DNA of 64,000 nucleotides from Stakelama marina (GCF_018122655.1 NZ_JAGRQC010000003.1:124001-188000), one strand, 5' to 3'; numbered from the stretch's first letter, positions 39,511 to 48,325 are shown. A program made the numbers and translations. Notes: generated from the sequence alone by a model not told the origin.

Positions 39511-40890
39511 ATGCATACGGTCCGGCTGGCGGCGGAGGACGATTTCGAGGGCTGGCGCGACGCCGCCCGCGCGCTCGCCGCCGCCGGCGTTCCTGCTGAT
39601 GCGGTGATATGGCAGGTCGGCGGCGCTCCCGGCGACCTGTTTGCCGACGATCAGGCCCCCTTTCCCCCCGCGCGTGGCGACATCCGCGTATCGCGCCGGT
39701 TCATCGAGCTGGCGCGCAATGCCCTGCTCCACAGCGACTCCGAACGCTTTGCGCTCGCCTATGCGCTGCTCGTCCGTCTCAAAGACCAGCCACGGCTGAT
39801 CGACGATCAGGTCGATCCGCTGGTCCGCCGGCTGGCGGCGATGGCGAAGGCGGTTCGGCGCGACATTCACAAGATGCGCGCGTTCGTGCGCTTTCGCCAA
39901 GTGGCGGATGATCGCGGCGAACGCTATGTCGCCTGGTTCGAACCCGAACACCATATCGTGCGCGCCAACGCCGCGTTCTTCGTCAACCGCTTCGCCAGCA
40001 TGCGCTGGTCGATCCTGACGCCCGAACTTTCGCTGCACTGGGACGGCAAGGCGCTGCGCGAAGGCCCCGGTGCGACCAGGGCCGACGCACCCGACGGCGA
40101 CCCGATCGAAGCGGTGTGGAAGACCTATTATGCGTCGATCTTCAACCCCGCGCGGCTGAAGACCGGTGCGATGCTGAAGGAAATGCCGCGCAAATACTGG
40201 AAGAACATGCCCGAAACCGCGCTGGTCGGCGAATTGGTGGCGGGTGCCCGGCAGCGGGAGACGGCGATGGTGCAGAAACGCGCGGTAAAGGGCGACAATA
40301 GCGAGGCCGCATGGGCGGCGCTGCGCGACGAGGCGGCGGGGTGCCGGCGCTGTCACCTCTACCAAGACGCGACACAGACCGTGTTCGGCGAAGGTCCGGT
40401 CGACGCCGCGATGATGCTGATCGGCGAGCAGCCCGGCGATCAGGAGGATCTGGCCGGAAAGCCTTTTGTCGGCCCTGCCGGTCAGGTGCTGGACGATGCG
40501 TTGGAAAAGGCCGGGATCGACCGCGCGAGCGTGTATGTCACCAATGCGGTCAAGCATTTCAAATTCAAGCCGCGCGGCAAGCGACGCATCCATGACAAGC
40601 CCGACGCCGGTGAGATCGACGCCTGCCGCTGGTGGCTCGAGCAGGAAGTGATGCTGATCGCGCCCAAGGTCCGCGTCGCGCTGGGTGCGACGGCGGCGCG
40701 AGCACTGCTCGGCAAGAACGTCACGATCGGGCGTGAGCGTGGGCGCCCGATCGAACTGACGGATGGCGGCGAAGGCTGGATCACCGTCCATCCAAGCTAT
40801 CTGCTGCGCATCCCCGACGCCGCAAAGGCCTTGGACGAGACCGCGCGCTTCATCGACGACCTGCAGGCAGCGCACGCCCGCATCGGCTGA
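39511..40890 (+). CDS. DUF4130-UdgX fusion, uracil-DNA glycosylase superfamily protein
   Basis: 459 residues, two domains. The N-terminal half (about 1-255) is a DUF4130 domain (TIGR03915-like: YALLVRLKDQPRLIDDQVDPLVRRLAAMAKAVRRDIHKMRAFVRF). The C-terminal half (about 270-459) is a family 4-like uracil-DNA glycosylase with Fe-S cysteines (CRRCHLY), GEQPGDQEDLAGKPFVGPAG, and the UdgX hallmark KRRIH ending in His361. In mycobacterial UdgX the equivalent His attacks the sugar and leaves the enzyme covalently bound to DNA. It lies after the radical-SAM and hemerythrin genes, apparently as one unit. Confidence 0.93.
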   Translation: MHTVRLAAEDDFEGWRDAARALAAAGVPADAVIWQVGGAPGDLFADDQAPFPPARGDIRVSRRFIELARNALLHSDSERFALAYALLVRLKDQPRLIDDQVDPLVRRLAAMAKAVRRDIHKMRAFVRFRQVADDRGERYVAWFEPEHHIVRANAAFFVNRFASMRWSILTPELSLHWDGKALREGPGATRADAPDGDPIEAVWKTYYASIFNPARLKTGAMLKEMPRKYWKNMPETALVGELVAGARQRETAMVQKRAVKGDNSEAAWAALRDEAAGCRRCHLYQDATQTVFGEGPVDAAMMLIGEQPGDQEDLAGKPFVGPAGQVLDDALEKAGIDRASVYVTNAVKHFKFKPRGKRRIHDKPDAGEIDACRWWLEQEVMLIAPKVRVALGATAARALLGKNVTIGRERGRPIELTDGGEGWITVHPSYLLRIPDAAKALDETARFIDDLQAAHARIG

Positions 40891-40893
40891 TCG

Positions 40894-41520
40894 TCAGCGC
40901 GTGCCACCCTGCGCCGCGGCGAAGAACATCAGATGGACGAGCCGACCATTTTCGAGGCGGTCACCGAACGGTTTGCCCGCGTTGTGAAACAGCCAGGGAC
41001 TGAACAGGATCAACCGGTTGAAGCGCATCGGCACCTGCATGACGCGTTCCCAGCGCGCAGGCTTCAGCGTGTCACGATTGACGACCTCTTCGACCAGCGC
41101 GTTGACGTCGGAAAAGCCCGACGCAACCAGTTCTGCGGGGTTCGACGGCACCCGGTCGAGCCCGGTCGGTCTGTGGCGAAAGAATTCGGTACCCCCCTTG
41201 CAGTGTTCGGGCAGGCTGAGGAAAAGGATACCCGAATAAAAACAGGGGTCGATATGAACCCCGCTTTTCCCCTTGTCCCCGGCGAGCGTCAGGCGGCAGT
41301 GGAGGTGCGTCGTACCCGCGCACGGCGCAACGGGAACGCCGATCCGCGCCGACACCGCCTCGTTCAACCCGGCAAGCGGCAGCGGATCGCCCGAAATCAG
41401 ACCGGGATAATTACCCTTCTTGAATGCCGGATCGTAATCGAGCGCCAGCGCGCGGCGCCTGATCGCGTGCGGATCGCGCAGAAAGTCGTCAAGGATAAGA
41501 AGCGACGGAAGCATCGCCAT
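40894..41520 (-). CDS. DUF6445 family protein, 2OG-Fe(II)-oxygenase-like
   Basis: 208 residues. GVHIDPCFYSGILFLS contains an HxD pair, and a distal His (SPWLFHNAGK) followed by an Arg (LENGRL) completes a facial-triad-like pattern, suggesting a double-stranded beta-helix iron dioxygenase. The opening LPSLLILDDFLRDPHAIRRRALALDY is typical of DUF6445. Proteins of this type occur near TonB receptors and tryptophan-halogenase-like genes in Caulobacter and Sphingomonas. None is adjacent here. Substrate unknown. Convergent with the UdgX fusion, three bases apart. Confidence 0.7.
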   Translation of the reverse strand: MAMLPSLLILDDFLRDPHAIRRRALALDYDPAFKKGNYPGLISGDPLPLAGLNEAVSARIGVPVAPCAGTTHLHCRLTLAGDKGKSGVHIDPCFYSGILFLSLPEHCKGGTEFFRHRPTGLDRVPSNPAELVASGFSDVNALVEEVVNRDTLKPARWERVMQVPMRFNRLILFSPWLFHNAGKPFGDRLENGRLVHLMFFAAAQGGTR

Positions 41521-41596
41521 CCGTCATGGCATCGCGAGGGGCGGCAACGCAATCGTCGGCGCGGGACCGCAGGCGCAGCACGTGCGTTGAACCGCC

Positions 41597-42013
41597 ATGA
41601 CCGATTCGCTTGACCGCTTCGTCGATGCGCAGCGCAGCACCTATGACCGGGCGCTTGCCGAACTGCGCGCGGGCCGCAAGACAAGCCACTGGATGTGGTT
41701 CGTCTTTCCCCAGATCGCAGGCCTCGGCCGCAGCGAGACCGCTCAATCTTATGCCATTGCCGATGCCGCCGAAGCGCGCGCCTATCTGGCACATCCGGTG
41801 CTCGGTCCGCGACTGGTCGAAGCGACCGACGCGATGCTCATCCATGCCGGCAACCGCAGTGCAAAGGCGATCCTGGGCGATATCGACGCCATGAAGCTGC
41901 GGTCGTCGATGACGCTGTTCGACGCGGTCGCCGAAGAAGGTCAGCCCTTCGCGCGCTGCCTCGACGCCTTTTACGGCGGCGCCCGCGATGTCGCGACGCT
42001 TGAGCGACTGTGA
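41597..42013 (+). CDS. DUF1810 family protein
   Basis: 138 residues. DRFVDAQRSTYDRALAELRAGRKTSHWMWFVFPQIAGLGRSETAQ is the hallmark of DUF1810 (small helical proteins sometimes annotated as calpastatin-like without basis). Function unknown. Starts at ATG 41597 and shares no operon partner on the left. The acylphosphatase gene follows after 40 bases on the same strand. Confidence 0.9.
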   Translation: MTDSLDRFVDAQRSTYDRALAELRAGRKTSHWMWFVFPQIAGLGRSETAQSYAIADAAEARAYLAHPVLGPRLVEATDAMLIHAGNRSAKAILGDIDAMKLRSSMTLFDAVAEEGQPFARCLDAFYGGARDVATLERL

Positions 42014-42053
42014 CCGGGTTGGAAATCACCGCCCGCACGCGCGTTGACCGATC

Positions 42054-42332
42054 ATGATCAGACGCAGACTTGTCATCACCGGACGTGTGCAGAACGTCTT
42101 TTTCCGCGACTGGACGGTCGAGCAGGCAACATCGCTCGGCCTCGACGGCTGGGTCCGCAACCGCGCCGACGGCAGTGTCGAGGCGGTCGTCGAAGGCCCT
42201 TCCGAAATGGTGGATACGCTGATCGCAAAGGCACATGAGGGTTCGCCCGCCTCACGCGTCGAAGCAGTCGATGTCAGCGATGATGATTCGAACGAAACGC
42301 TAACCGGATTTACGAAACGTCCGACGCGCTAG
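42054..42332 (+). CDS. Acylphosphatase
   Basis: 92 residues, standard size. The phosphate-binding loop GRVQNVFFRDWT carries the catalytic Arg (FFRDW), and the catalytic Asn is in GWVRNRADGSVE. It hydrolyses acyl phosphates such as carbamoyl or acetyl phosphate. The loop reads VQNVFFR where VQGVFFR/VxGVxYR is usual, a Gly-to-Asn change in the cradle. The stop TAG shares CTAG (42329-42332) with the stop of the convergent anti-sigma gene. Confidence 0.92.
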   Translation: MIRRRLVITGRVQNVFFRDWTVEQATSLGLDGWVRNRADGSVEAVVEGPSEMVDTLIAKAHEGSPASRVEAVDVSDDDSNETLTGFTKRPTR

Positions 42333-43060
42333 AGCACCGAGATCGTGCCGAGCGCGACCGGCGCCATTCCCGGCTTTTCATGCGGTGCGGTCTGCGCGTC
42401 CTCATAGGTCAGCGCGAGCACCGATCCATCGGTCAGGAACGACCGGTCGCCCTGCGGCACCGTCACCTGAGAGGTTCCCTTGGCGGGGATCAGGCCCAGC
42501 GAACGCGGCACACCATCGTCTGGAATGACCCAGAGTTCGGGCGCCATGCCGCTGGCCGGAGAGACCTTGCTGGCGCTGACATGCAGCGTCGCGTCGGCGG
42601 GATCGTAGCGCGCGGCGAGCGACGGCGAATCCGCCTCCGGCCCCGATAGCTGCGCCACCGCCATCGGCCCTGCGCTCGTCGGAGAGGGCACAGGAACCGG
42701 CACCTGCTCGGTTGGCCCGCGAAACAGCAACACCAGCGCGAGGCAGGCGGCAACCACAGTCGCGGCGACCGCGCCTGCACGCCACCGTCGCACTGCGCGC
42801 AACGCGCTGACCGACCCGCCACTCGCGGCCTGGATGCGCGTTGCGATTGCCTGCCATACGCCTTCGGGCGGAGAGACGGGTTCGACTTCGGCGAAAAGCG
42901 CGCCGAACCGGCGATGCCACGCCTCTACCTCTGCCGCGAAATCGGGGTCCGACAGCTCGAGCCGCATCGCGCGCGCCAGATCCTCGCCCGCGATCACGCC
43001 AAGCGCGCGTTCGGCGGCCAGCGCCTCCCATTCGTCGCGAGGTAGCGCGCCCTCAGCCAT
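42329..43060 (-). CDS. Anti-sigma factor, RskA (anti-sigma-K) type
   Basis: 243 residues. A cytoplasmic N-terminal segment (about 1-90, WEALAAERALGVIAGEDLARAMRLELSDPDFAAEVEAWHRRFGAL) is followed by one membrane helix (about 95-115, VAATVVAACLALVLLF) and a C-terminal anti-sigma-K domain (about 150-240, ELWVIPDDGVPRSLGLIPAKG). It should hold the ECF sigma factor encoded just upstream, which it overlaps by 8 bases. The start ATG at 43060 lies inside that gene. Confidence 0.9.
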   Translation of the reverse strand: MAEGALPRDEWEALAAERALGVIAGEDLARAMRLELSDPDFAAEVEAWHRRFGALFAEVEPVSPPEGVWQAIATRIQAASGGSVSALRAVRRWRAGAVAATVVAACLALVLLFRGPTEQVPVPVPSPTSAGPMAVAQLSGPEADSPSLAARYDPADATLHVSASKVSPASGMAPELWVIPDDGVPRSLGLIPAKGTSQVTVPQGDRSFLTDGSVLALTYEDAQTAPHEKPGMAPVALGTISVL

Positions 43061-43628
43061 CGAGACACGCCTTCAACTTTTGCAGGCCGCGGCGAATCCA
43101 GCTCTTCATCGTACCGAGCGGCACCTTTGCACGCTCGGCGAGCTCGGCATAGGTGAAGCCGTCGAAAAAGGCCGACCGGATCGCGCCGCGCTGGCGCTGT
43201 TCGAGGTCGTCCATACATTCGGAAATACGCTCGCCCTGCTCTTCCTGCTCGAGCAGCGCGTCCGCCGACGGCCGGTCGTCGGCAATCTCGAGCGCGGCCT
43301 CTTCCGGTGCCGATTCGATACGACCCGACGCGCGCTTCCAGTCGATCGCGGTGTTGCGGGCAATCGTACCGAGCCAGGTGATCGGACTCGCGCGCGACGC
43401 GTCAAACCGGCCGGCACGATCCCAGATCTTGATATACACCGTCTGCAAAATGTCTTCCGCTGCTTCCCTGTCGCGGGAGATACGCAGGCAGATGCCGAAA
43501 AGCTTCGCCGAGGTCAGGTCATAGACCTGACGCAGCGCCGCATGGTCGCGCCGCGCCACACCGGCAAGCGCCAACACCAGCCGCTCGCGCGCCGCATCCG
43601 CTTCAGCCCGGGTTCCGGCGCGATCCAT
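43053..43628 (-). CDS. ECF-type RNA polymerase sigma factor
   Basis: 191 residues. Region 2 is visible in LRQVYDLTSAKLFGICLRISRDREAAEDILQTVYIKIWDRAGRFDASRASPITWLGTIARNTAIDW and region 4 in QRGAIRSAFFDGFTYAELAERAKVPLGTMKSWIRRGLQKLKACL. This resembles the SigK group that pairs with RskA-type anti-sigma factors. The trigger and regulon are unknown. It is followed by the anti-sigma gene with an 8-base overlap. nhaA ends 41 bases upstream on the same strand, so readthrough from nhaA is possible. Confidence 0.93.
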   Translation of the reverse strand: MDRAGTRAEADAARERLVLALAGVARRDHAALRQVYDLTSAKLFGICLRISRDREAAEDILQTVYIKIWDRAGRFDASRASPITWLGTIARNTAIDWKRASGRIESAPEEAALEIADDRPSADALLEQEEQGERISECMDDLEQRQRGAIRSAFFDGFTYAELAERAKVPLGTMKSWIRRGLQKLKACLDG

Positions 43629-43669
43629 GGCCTCAGCCTAGCGTGCCTGCACCGCGTTGCAATGCCAAT

Positions 43670-44881
43670 TCAATCCGCCGTCCGGGCACTGGGCGCAAAA
43701 CGCAGGACCAGATAACCGGCCACCGCCGACAGGATCGAACCTGCAAGAACGCCGATCTTCACCTCGTCGATCAGCAGTTCGGCACCGGGAAAGGCCAGCC
43801 CGCCAATGAACAGACTCATCGTGAAGCCGATGCCGGCGAGCAGCGACACGCCATACACCTGTGTCCAGGTCGATCCGCCGGGCGTCTTCGCGAATTTGGT
43901 GTGATAGGCGAGGAAGATGATGCCGAAGATGCCAACCTGCTTGCCGACGAACAGGCCAAGCGCGATCGCCAGCGGCAGCGTGTTTAACAGGATCGACGGC
44001 GACATGCCCTGAAAGGACACGCCGGCATTGGCGAAACCGAACAGCGGCACGATCAGGAAGGCGACCCAGTATTCGAGCTTGTGCTCGAGCCGGTGGAGCG
44101 GCGAATCGACATCGTCGGGGGCGCCCGGCGATTTGGTGATCGGCACCATGAATGCCGCCAGCACCCCGGCGATCGTCGCATGGACGCCCGACAGGAACAC
44201 GAAATACCATAGTAGCAACGCCAGGATCACATAGGGCGACAATCGCTGCACGTTCGATTTGTTGAGCACGTACATCGCGCCCAGCGTCATCGCCGCCAGC
44301 ATCAGCGCGAGCGACGACAGATGATCGGTATAGGCAAGCGCGATGATCGCCACCGCGCCCATATCGTCGACGATCGCGACGGTCGTGAGGAACAGCTTGA
44401 GCGACGCCGGCGCACGGCTGCCGAGGATCGCGAGAACGCCGATCGCAAAGGCGATGTCGGTGGCGGCAGGGATCGCCCAGCCCGACTGCAGGTCGGGGCG
44501 GCTATAGGTGATCGTCAGATAGATGATCGCCGGCGCGATCATGCCCGCGGCCGCGGCGATTACCGGCAGGCGGCGCCGTTCCCAGGTCGAAAGCCGACCG
44601 TCGACGAACTCGCGCTTTATCTCCAGTCCCACGAGGAAGAAGAAGATCGCCATCAACCCGTCGTTGATCCACAGATGGACCGACATCGGGCCGTATTTGG
44701 GATTGATCAGCGGCCCGGTTTCGAAATGCAGAAAGTGGAAATAGCTCTCGGAAACGCCGGGGATATTGGCGGCCACCATTGCCGCCAGCGCCGCGACGAT
44801 CAGGACGATGCCGCCCGATGCCTCGCTGCGCAGAAATCCCCTGAGCGCGGAACCCGCTTTCGCTGGCACGCTTTCCGCCAT
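43670..44881 (-). CDS. nhaA: Na+/H+ antiporter NhaA
   Basis: 403 residues, 12 membrane helices. The antiporter core with the paired Asp motif appears in TVAIVDDMGAVAIIALAYT, and PAATDIAFAIGVLAILG and GLEIKREFVDG are typical NhaA segments. It exchanges two H+ for one Na+ and controls internal pH and sodium at alkaline pH. ATG 44881 (MAESVPAKAG) was chosen. The longer frame adds a non-conserved leader. It is divergent from the DUF389 gene, 124 bases apart. Confidence 0.96.
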   Translation of the reverse strand: MAESVPAKAGSALRGFLRSEASGGIVLIVAALAAMVAANIPGVSESYFHFLHFETGPLINPKYGPMSVHLWINDGLMAIFFFLVGLEIKREFVDGRLSTWERRRLPVIAAAAGMIAPAIIYLTITYSRPDLQSGWAIPAATDIAFAIGVLAILGSRAPASLKLFLTTVAIVDDMGAVAIIALAYTDHLSSLALMLAAMTLGAMYVLNKSNVQRLSPYVILALLLWYFVFLSGVHATIAGVLAAFMVPITKSPGAPDDVDSPLHRLEHKLEYWVAFLIVPLFGFANAGVSFQGMSPSILLNTLPLAIALGLFVGKQVGIFGIIFLAYHTKFAKTPGGSTWTQVYGVSLLAGIGFTMSLFIGGLAFPGAELLIDEVKIGVLAGSILSAVAGYLVLRFAPSARTAD

Positions 44882-45005
44882 TCGCCTCCCTTTCACTTCC
44901 TCGAGCAACCTCCTATCGGCTGGCGCGGCGCAGGCAAACCCCCATAAGGCCGGACGAGCGATCCCCATTGTCGTTCACGGGCGCAACGCCTAAGCCCGAT
45001 CGACC

Positions 45006-46538
45006 ATGGACGCTCCTGCCATCATCCAGCAGAATCCGGTCATCGCGTGGTGGCGCGATCACATCGTCTCGTCGGTCGATCATGTCCGCGTGCTCGACAA
45101 GGTGCGCGGCGAATCGGGGTGGAGCGGCCGCTACGCCTTCATGACGCTGATGTCGGCGGGCATCGCGGTGCTCGGCCTGCTGCTGTCGTCGCCGGCGGTG
45201 GTGATCGGCGCGATGCTGATTTCGCCGCTGATGGGACCGATCATCGGACTGGGCTTCGGGCTCGCGACCTTCGACACGGCCGAGATCAAGGCATCGGCGG
45301 TCGCGCTCGGGCTGGGCGTGGTGCTTGCGGTGCTGTTCTGCGCGATGATCGTGCTGCTGTCGCCGCTACAGAATGTCACGCCCGAAATCGCCGCGCGGAC
45401 CCGGCCCAACCTGTTCGACCTCGCGGTCGCGCTGTTTTCGGCGCTGGCCGGTTCCTATGCCATGGTGCGGGGGCGCGAAGGCACGATCGTCGGCGTCGCC
45501 ATCGCCACCGCGTTGATGCCGCCGCTCGCGGTGATGGGATATGGCCTCGCCACCGCGAACTGGACGGTGTTCACCGGATCGACGCTCCTTTTCTTCACCA
45601 ACCTGATGACGATCGCGGTGGCGGCTGCGATCATGGCGCGGCTCTATGGCTTCGGGTCGGACCTGTCGCCGCAGCATACCATCCTGCAGACGGTGGTGAT
45701 GGGCGTGCTGTTCATCGCATTCGCCATTCCGCTGGGGCTGTCGCTGAAGCAGATCGCGTGGGAGGCGACCGCGCAACGTGAGGCACGCGACGTCGTCTAC
45801 AGCCAGTTCAGCAACGATTCGCGGATCAGCCAGATGGACGTCAGCTACGATCCCAAGCCAATCCATGTCGATGCCACGGTGCTGACGCCCGAATTCCAGA
45901 AGGATGCCGAGCGCGATGCGCAGGTCACGCTGACACGGCTGTTCGGCGAACCGGTCAAGGTGACGCTGGAGCAATATCGCGTTTCGACAGGCGCGGCGGC
46001 GGAGGCGCAGCAGATCGCGGCGGCGCAGGCAAATGCACGGCAACAGGCCGCCGACCGGGCGGCGGCGCAGCTGACCAACCAGCTCGCCATCGTCGCGGGC
46101 GTCGATCCGGGGTCGGTGCTGCTCGACCGCGACCATCGCCGCGCGGTGGTGACCGCCAAGCCGCTGCCCGATACCGGGCTCGCCGCCTACCGCACGCTCG
46201 AACAGCGCGTCGCGCAGGTCGCGACCGGCTGGTCGGTAGAACTGATCCCGCCGGCGGCGGCGCTGCCCGACATCGCGTTCAAGGCCAATCCGGCGGCGAA
46301 GGACGACGAAAACGCGCCCGCCGATATCCCGACCGACAAGGGCGAGGCGGCGCTGAAAACCGCGATCTGGGCGGGCCAGCGGATCAACACGCCGATCGGC
46401 GTCGCCGGCCCCGACGCGCATGTCGATGCCGTGGTAAAGGCGCTGACCGATGCCGGCGTCGCCGCGCGCGCGGTCGACGGCGCGGGCGGCAGCGACGGTA
46501 CGGTCAGGCTGCGCTGGCTAGCCCCCGACGAGGGCTAG
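45006..46538 (+). CDS. DUF389 membrane protein with large soluble C-terminal domain
   Basis: 510 residues. The first half (about 35-250) has six hydrophobic segments with the DUF389 signatures GAMLISPLMGPIIGLGFGLAT and VGVAIATALMPPLAVMGYGLA. The second half (about 260-510) is soluble and contains an Ala/Gln-rich stretch (about 330-365) and an OmpA- or BON-like alpha/beta region near the C-terminus (TDAGVAARAVDGAGGSDGTVRLRWL). The longer C-terminal part is unlike the compact form of the family. Function unknown. It starts at ATG 45006, divergent from nhaA. Confidence 0.85.
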   Translation: MDAPAIIQQNPVIAWWRDHIVSSVDHVRVLDKVRGESGWSGRYAFMTLMSAGIAVLGLLLSSPAVVIGAMLISPLMGPIIGLGFGLATFDTAEIKASAVALGLGVVLAVLFCAMIVLLSPLQNVTPEIAARTRPNLFDLAVALFSALAGSYAMVRGREGTIVGVAIATALMPPLAVMGYGLATANWTVFTGSTLLFFTNLMTIAVAAAIMARLYGFGSDLSPQHTILQTVVMGVLFIAFAIPLGLSLKQIAWEATAQREARDVVYSQFSNDSRISQMDVSYDPKPIHVDATVLTPEFQKDAERDAQVTLTRLFGEPVKVTLEQYRVSTGAAAEAQQIAAAQANARQQAADRAAAQLTNQLAIVAGVDPGSVLLDRDHRRAVVTAKPLPDTGLAAYRTLEQRVAQVATGWSVELIPPAAALPDIAFKANPAAKDDENAPADIPTDKGEAALKTAIWAGQRINTPIGVAGPDAHVDAVVKALTDAGVAARAVDGAGGSDGTVRLRWLAPDEG

Positions 46539-46541
46539 CGC

Positions 46542-48131
46542 TCAGGCCCTTGCCAGCGCCTCGGCGATCAGCTTGCGCGTGTTCTCGACACCGTAGAGCG
46601 CGATGAAGCTGCCCATGCGCGGCCCCTGGCTCGACCCGAGCAGCGTTTCGTAGAGCGCCTTGAACCAGTCGCGCAGCCGTTCCTTGCCGAAATGCGCCTT
46701 GCCGATTTCATAGACATGGTTCTGGAGCGCGACCGCCTGATCGGCCTCGCCACCCGTCCCGTCATCCTTCGCCAGCACCGCGTCGAGTTCCTTCAGCGCC
46801 GCCACTTCCTCGCCCTCGGGCGCGCGGCGATGGAGCGTCGGCGCGACAAAATCGCGGCCATAGGCAAGCGCATGGTCGATCAGCGCGTCGAGCGCGGGAT
46901 AGGTATCGGCATCCGCATCGGGCACGTAATTGGCGAGATAGCCCCAGACCTGGTCCTTGGTCGCCTCGCCCATCACGCCGACCAGGTTGAGCAGCAGGCC
47001 GAAGGTCACGGGCAGCGTTTCGGACGGCACATCGCCATTGTGGATATGGTGGACCGGATTGCCGAGCTTCTTGTCGAGTTCCTGATCGGGCCATGCGGCG
47101 CGGAACTGCCAATAATCATCGACCGCACGCGGGATCACGCCCATATGGAGCTGCTTCGCCTTGCGCGGTTCGCGGTAGATGTAAAAGGCGAGGCTTTCCT
47201 GCGAGCCGTAGGTCAGCCATTGTTCGAGGCTGAGGCCATTGCCCTTCGATTTCGAGATTTTCTCGCCCTTGTCGTCGAGGAACATCTCGTAGATCAGCCC
47301 CTCGGGCTTGCGGCCGCCGAGCACCTTGGCGATGCGGCCCGACTGGACGCCGCTGTCGGTCAGGTCCTTGCCGTACATTTCGTAATCGACGCCGAGCGCG
47401 ACCCAGCGCATCGCCCAGTCGACCTTCCATTGCAGCTTCGCGCCGCCAGACAGGATCGACTGCTCGACCATCTCGCCCTCATCCTCGAACCGGACGAGCC
47501 CGGCGGCGGCATCGACGACCTCGACCGGCACCTGCAGCACGACGCCCGATTTCGGGCTGACGGGGAGCACCGGCGAATAGGTCGCGGCGCGTTCGGCGCG
47601 CAGCGTCGGCAGCATGATGTCCATGATCGCCTGATAATTGGCGAGGACGTTCTTCAGCGCATCGTCGAACGCGCCCGAGGTATAACGCTCGGTCGAAGAC
47701 ACGAATTCATAGTCGAAGCCATAGGCGTCGAGAAAGTCGCGCAGCATCGCGTTGTTGTGGTGCGCAAAGCTTTCATACTTGCCGAACGGGTCGGGGATGT
47801 TCGTCAGCGGCTTGCCGAGATGTTCTGCGAGCATCGCCTGGTTGGGGACATTGTCGGGCACCTTGCGCAGCCCGTCCATATCGTCCGAAAAGGCGACGAG
47901 CCGCGTGGGCTGGTCCGACAACGCCTCGAACGCGCGGCGCACCATCGTCGTGCGCAGCACCTCGTTGAACGTGCCGATATGCGGCAGGCCCGAGGGGCCA
48001 TAACCGGTTTCGAACAGGATCGGCGCGCCACCGGGTTTGCCGTCTGGATAGCGTTTGAGCAGCTTCCGGGCCTCTTCGAAGGGCCAGGCCTTGGATTCGA
48101 GAGCGGCGGTGCGGAGTTCGGTATCGGTCAT
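46542..48131 (-). CDS. lysS: Lysine--tRNA ligase, class I type
   Basis: 529 residues. It is the class I (Rossmann) form of LysRS, not the common class II enzyme. The HIGH-like motif is PHIGT (His51) and the KMSKS-like loop is KISKS (291-295) in DDKGEKISKSKGNG. The C-terminal alpha-helical cage binds the anticodon. Class I LysRS is typical of archaea, spirochaetes and most Alphaproteobacteria. ATG 48131 fits the conserved start. An open frame upstream, through the repeat region, is not coding. Convergent with the DUF389 gene, three bases apart. Confidence 0.96.
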   Translation of the reverse strand: MTDTELRTAALESKAWPFEEARKLLKRYPDGKPGGAPILFETGYGPSGLPHIGTFNEVLRTTMVRRAFEALSDQPTRLVAFSDDMDGLRKVPDNVPNQAMLAEHLGKPLTNIPDPFGKYESFAHHNNAMLRDFLDAYGFDYEFVSSTERYTSGAFDDALKNVLANYQAIMDIMLPTLRAERAATYSPVLPVSPKSGVVLQVPVEVVDAAAGLVRFEDEGEMVEQSILSGGAKLQWKVDWAMRWVALGVDYEMYGKDLTDSGVQSGRIAKVLGGRKPEGLIYEMFLDDKGEKISKSKGNGLSLEQWLTYGSQESLAFYIYREPRKAKQLHMGVIPRAVDDYWQFRAAWPDQELDKKLGNPVHHIHNGDVPSETLPVTFGLLLNLVGVMGEATKDQVWGYLANYVPDADADTYPALDALIDHALAYGRDFVAPTLHRRAPEGEEVAALKELDAVLAKDDGTGGEADQAVALQNHVYEIGKAHFGKERLRDWFKALYETLLGSSQGPRMGSFIALYGVENTRKLIAEALARA

Positions 48132-48227
48132 GGTGCTGCGGCATCTGCCTTGTGCGCCGCAAAATCGCAAATGCGAATCGCCTTGCCGACTGGGAAGTGG
48201 GGGATCGGCGTGGTGGGATTGCCATCT

Positions 48228-48325
48228 CGTCATGCCGGACCTGATCGGGCATACCCGGAAATACACACGCCGAGAGCGCTTTGGTACCATATCGCCTTGG
48301 ACCCCGGATCAGGTCCGGGGTGACG
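48228..48325. repeat. Inverted repeat, REP-like, copy 2
   Basis: It lies inside the only gene-free gap longer than 300 bases (48132-48504, between lysS and the CE15 esterase). CGTCATGCCGGACCTGATC (48228-48246) pairs with GATCAGGTCCGGGGTGACG (48307-48325) at 17 of 19 positions. The right half also contains the local palindrome CCCCGGATCAGGTCCGGGG. The left end is similar to the repeat at 554-630. The rest of the gap shows no credible gene. Confidence 0.7.
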
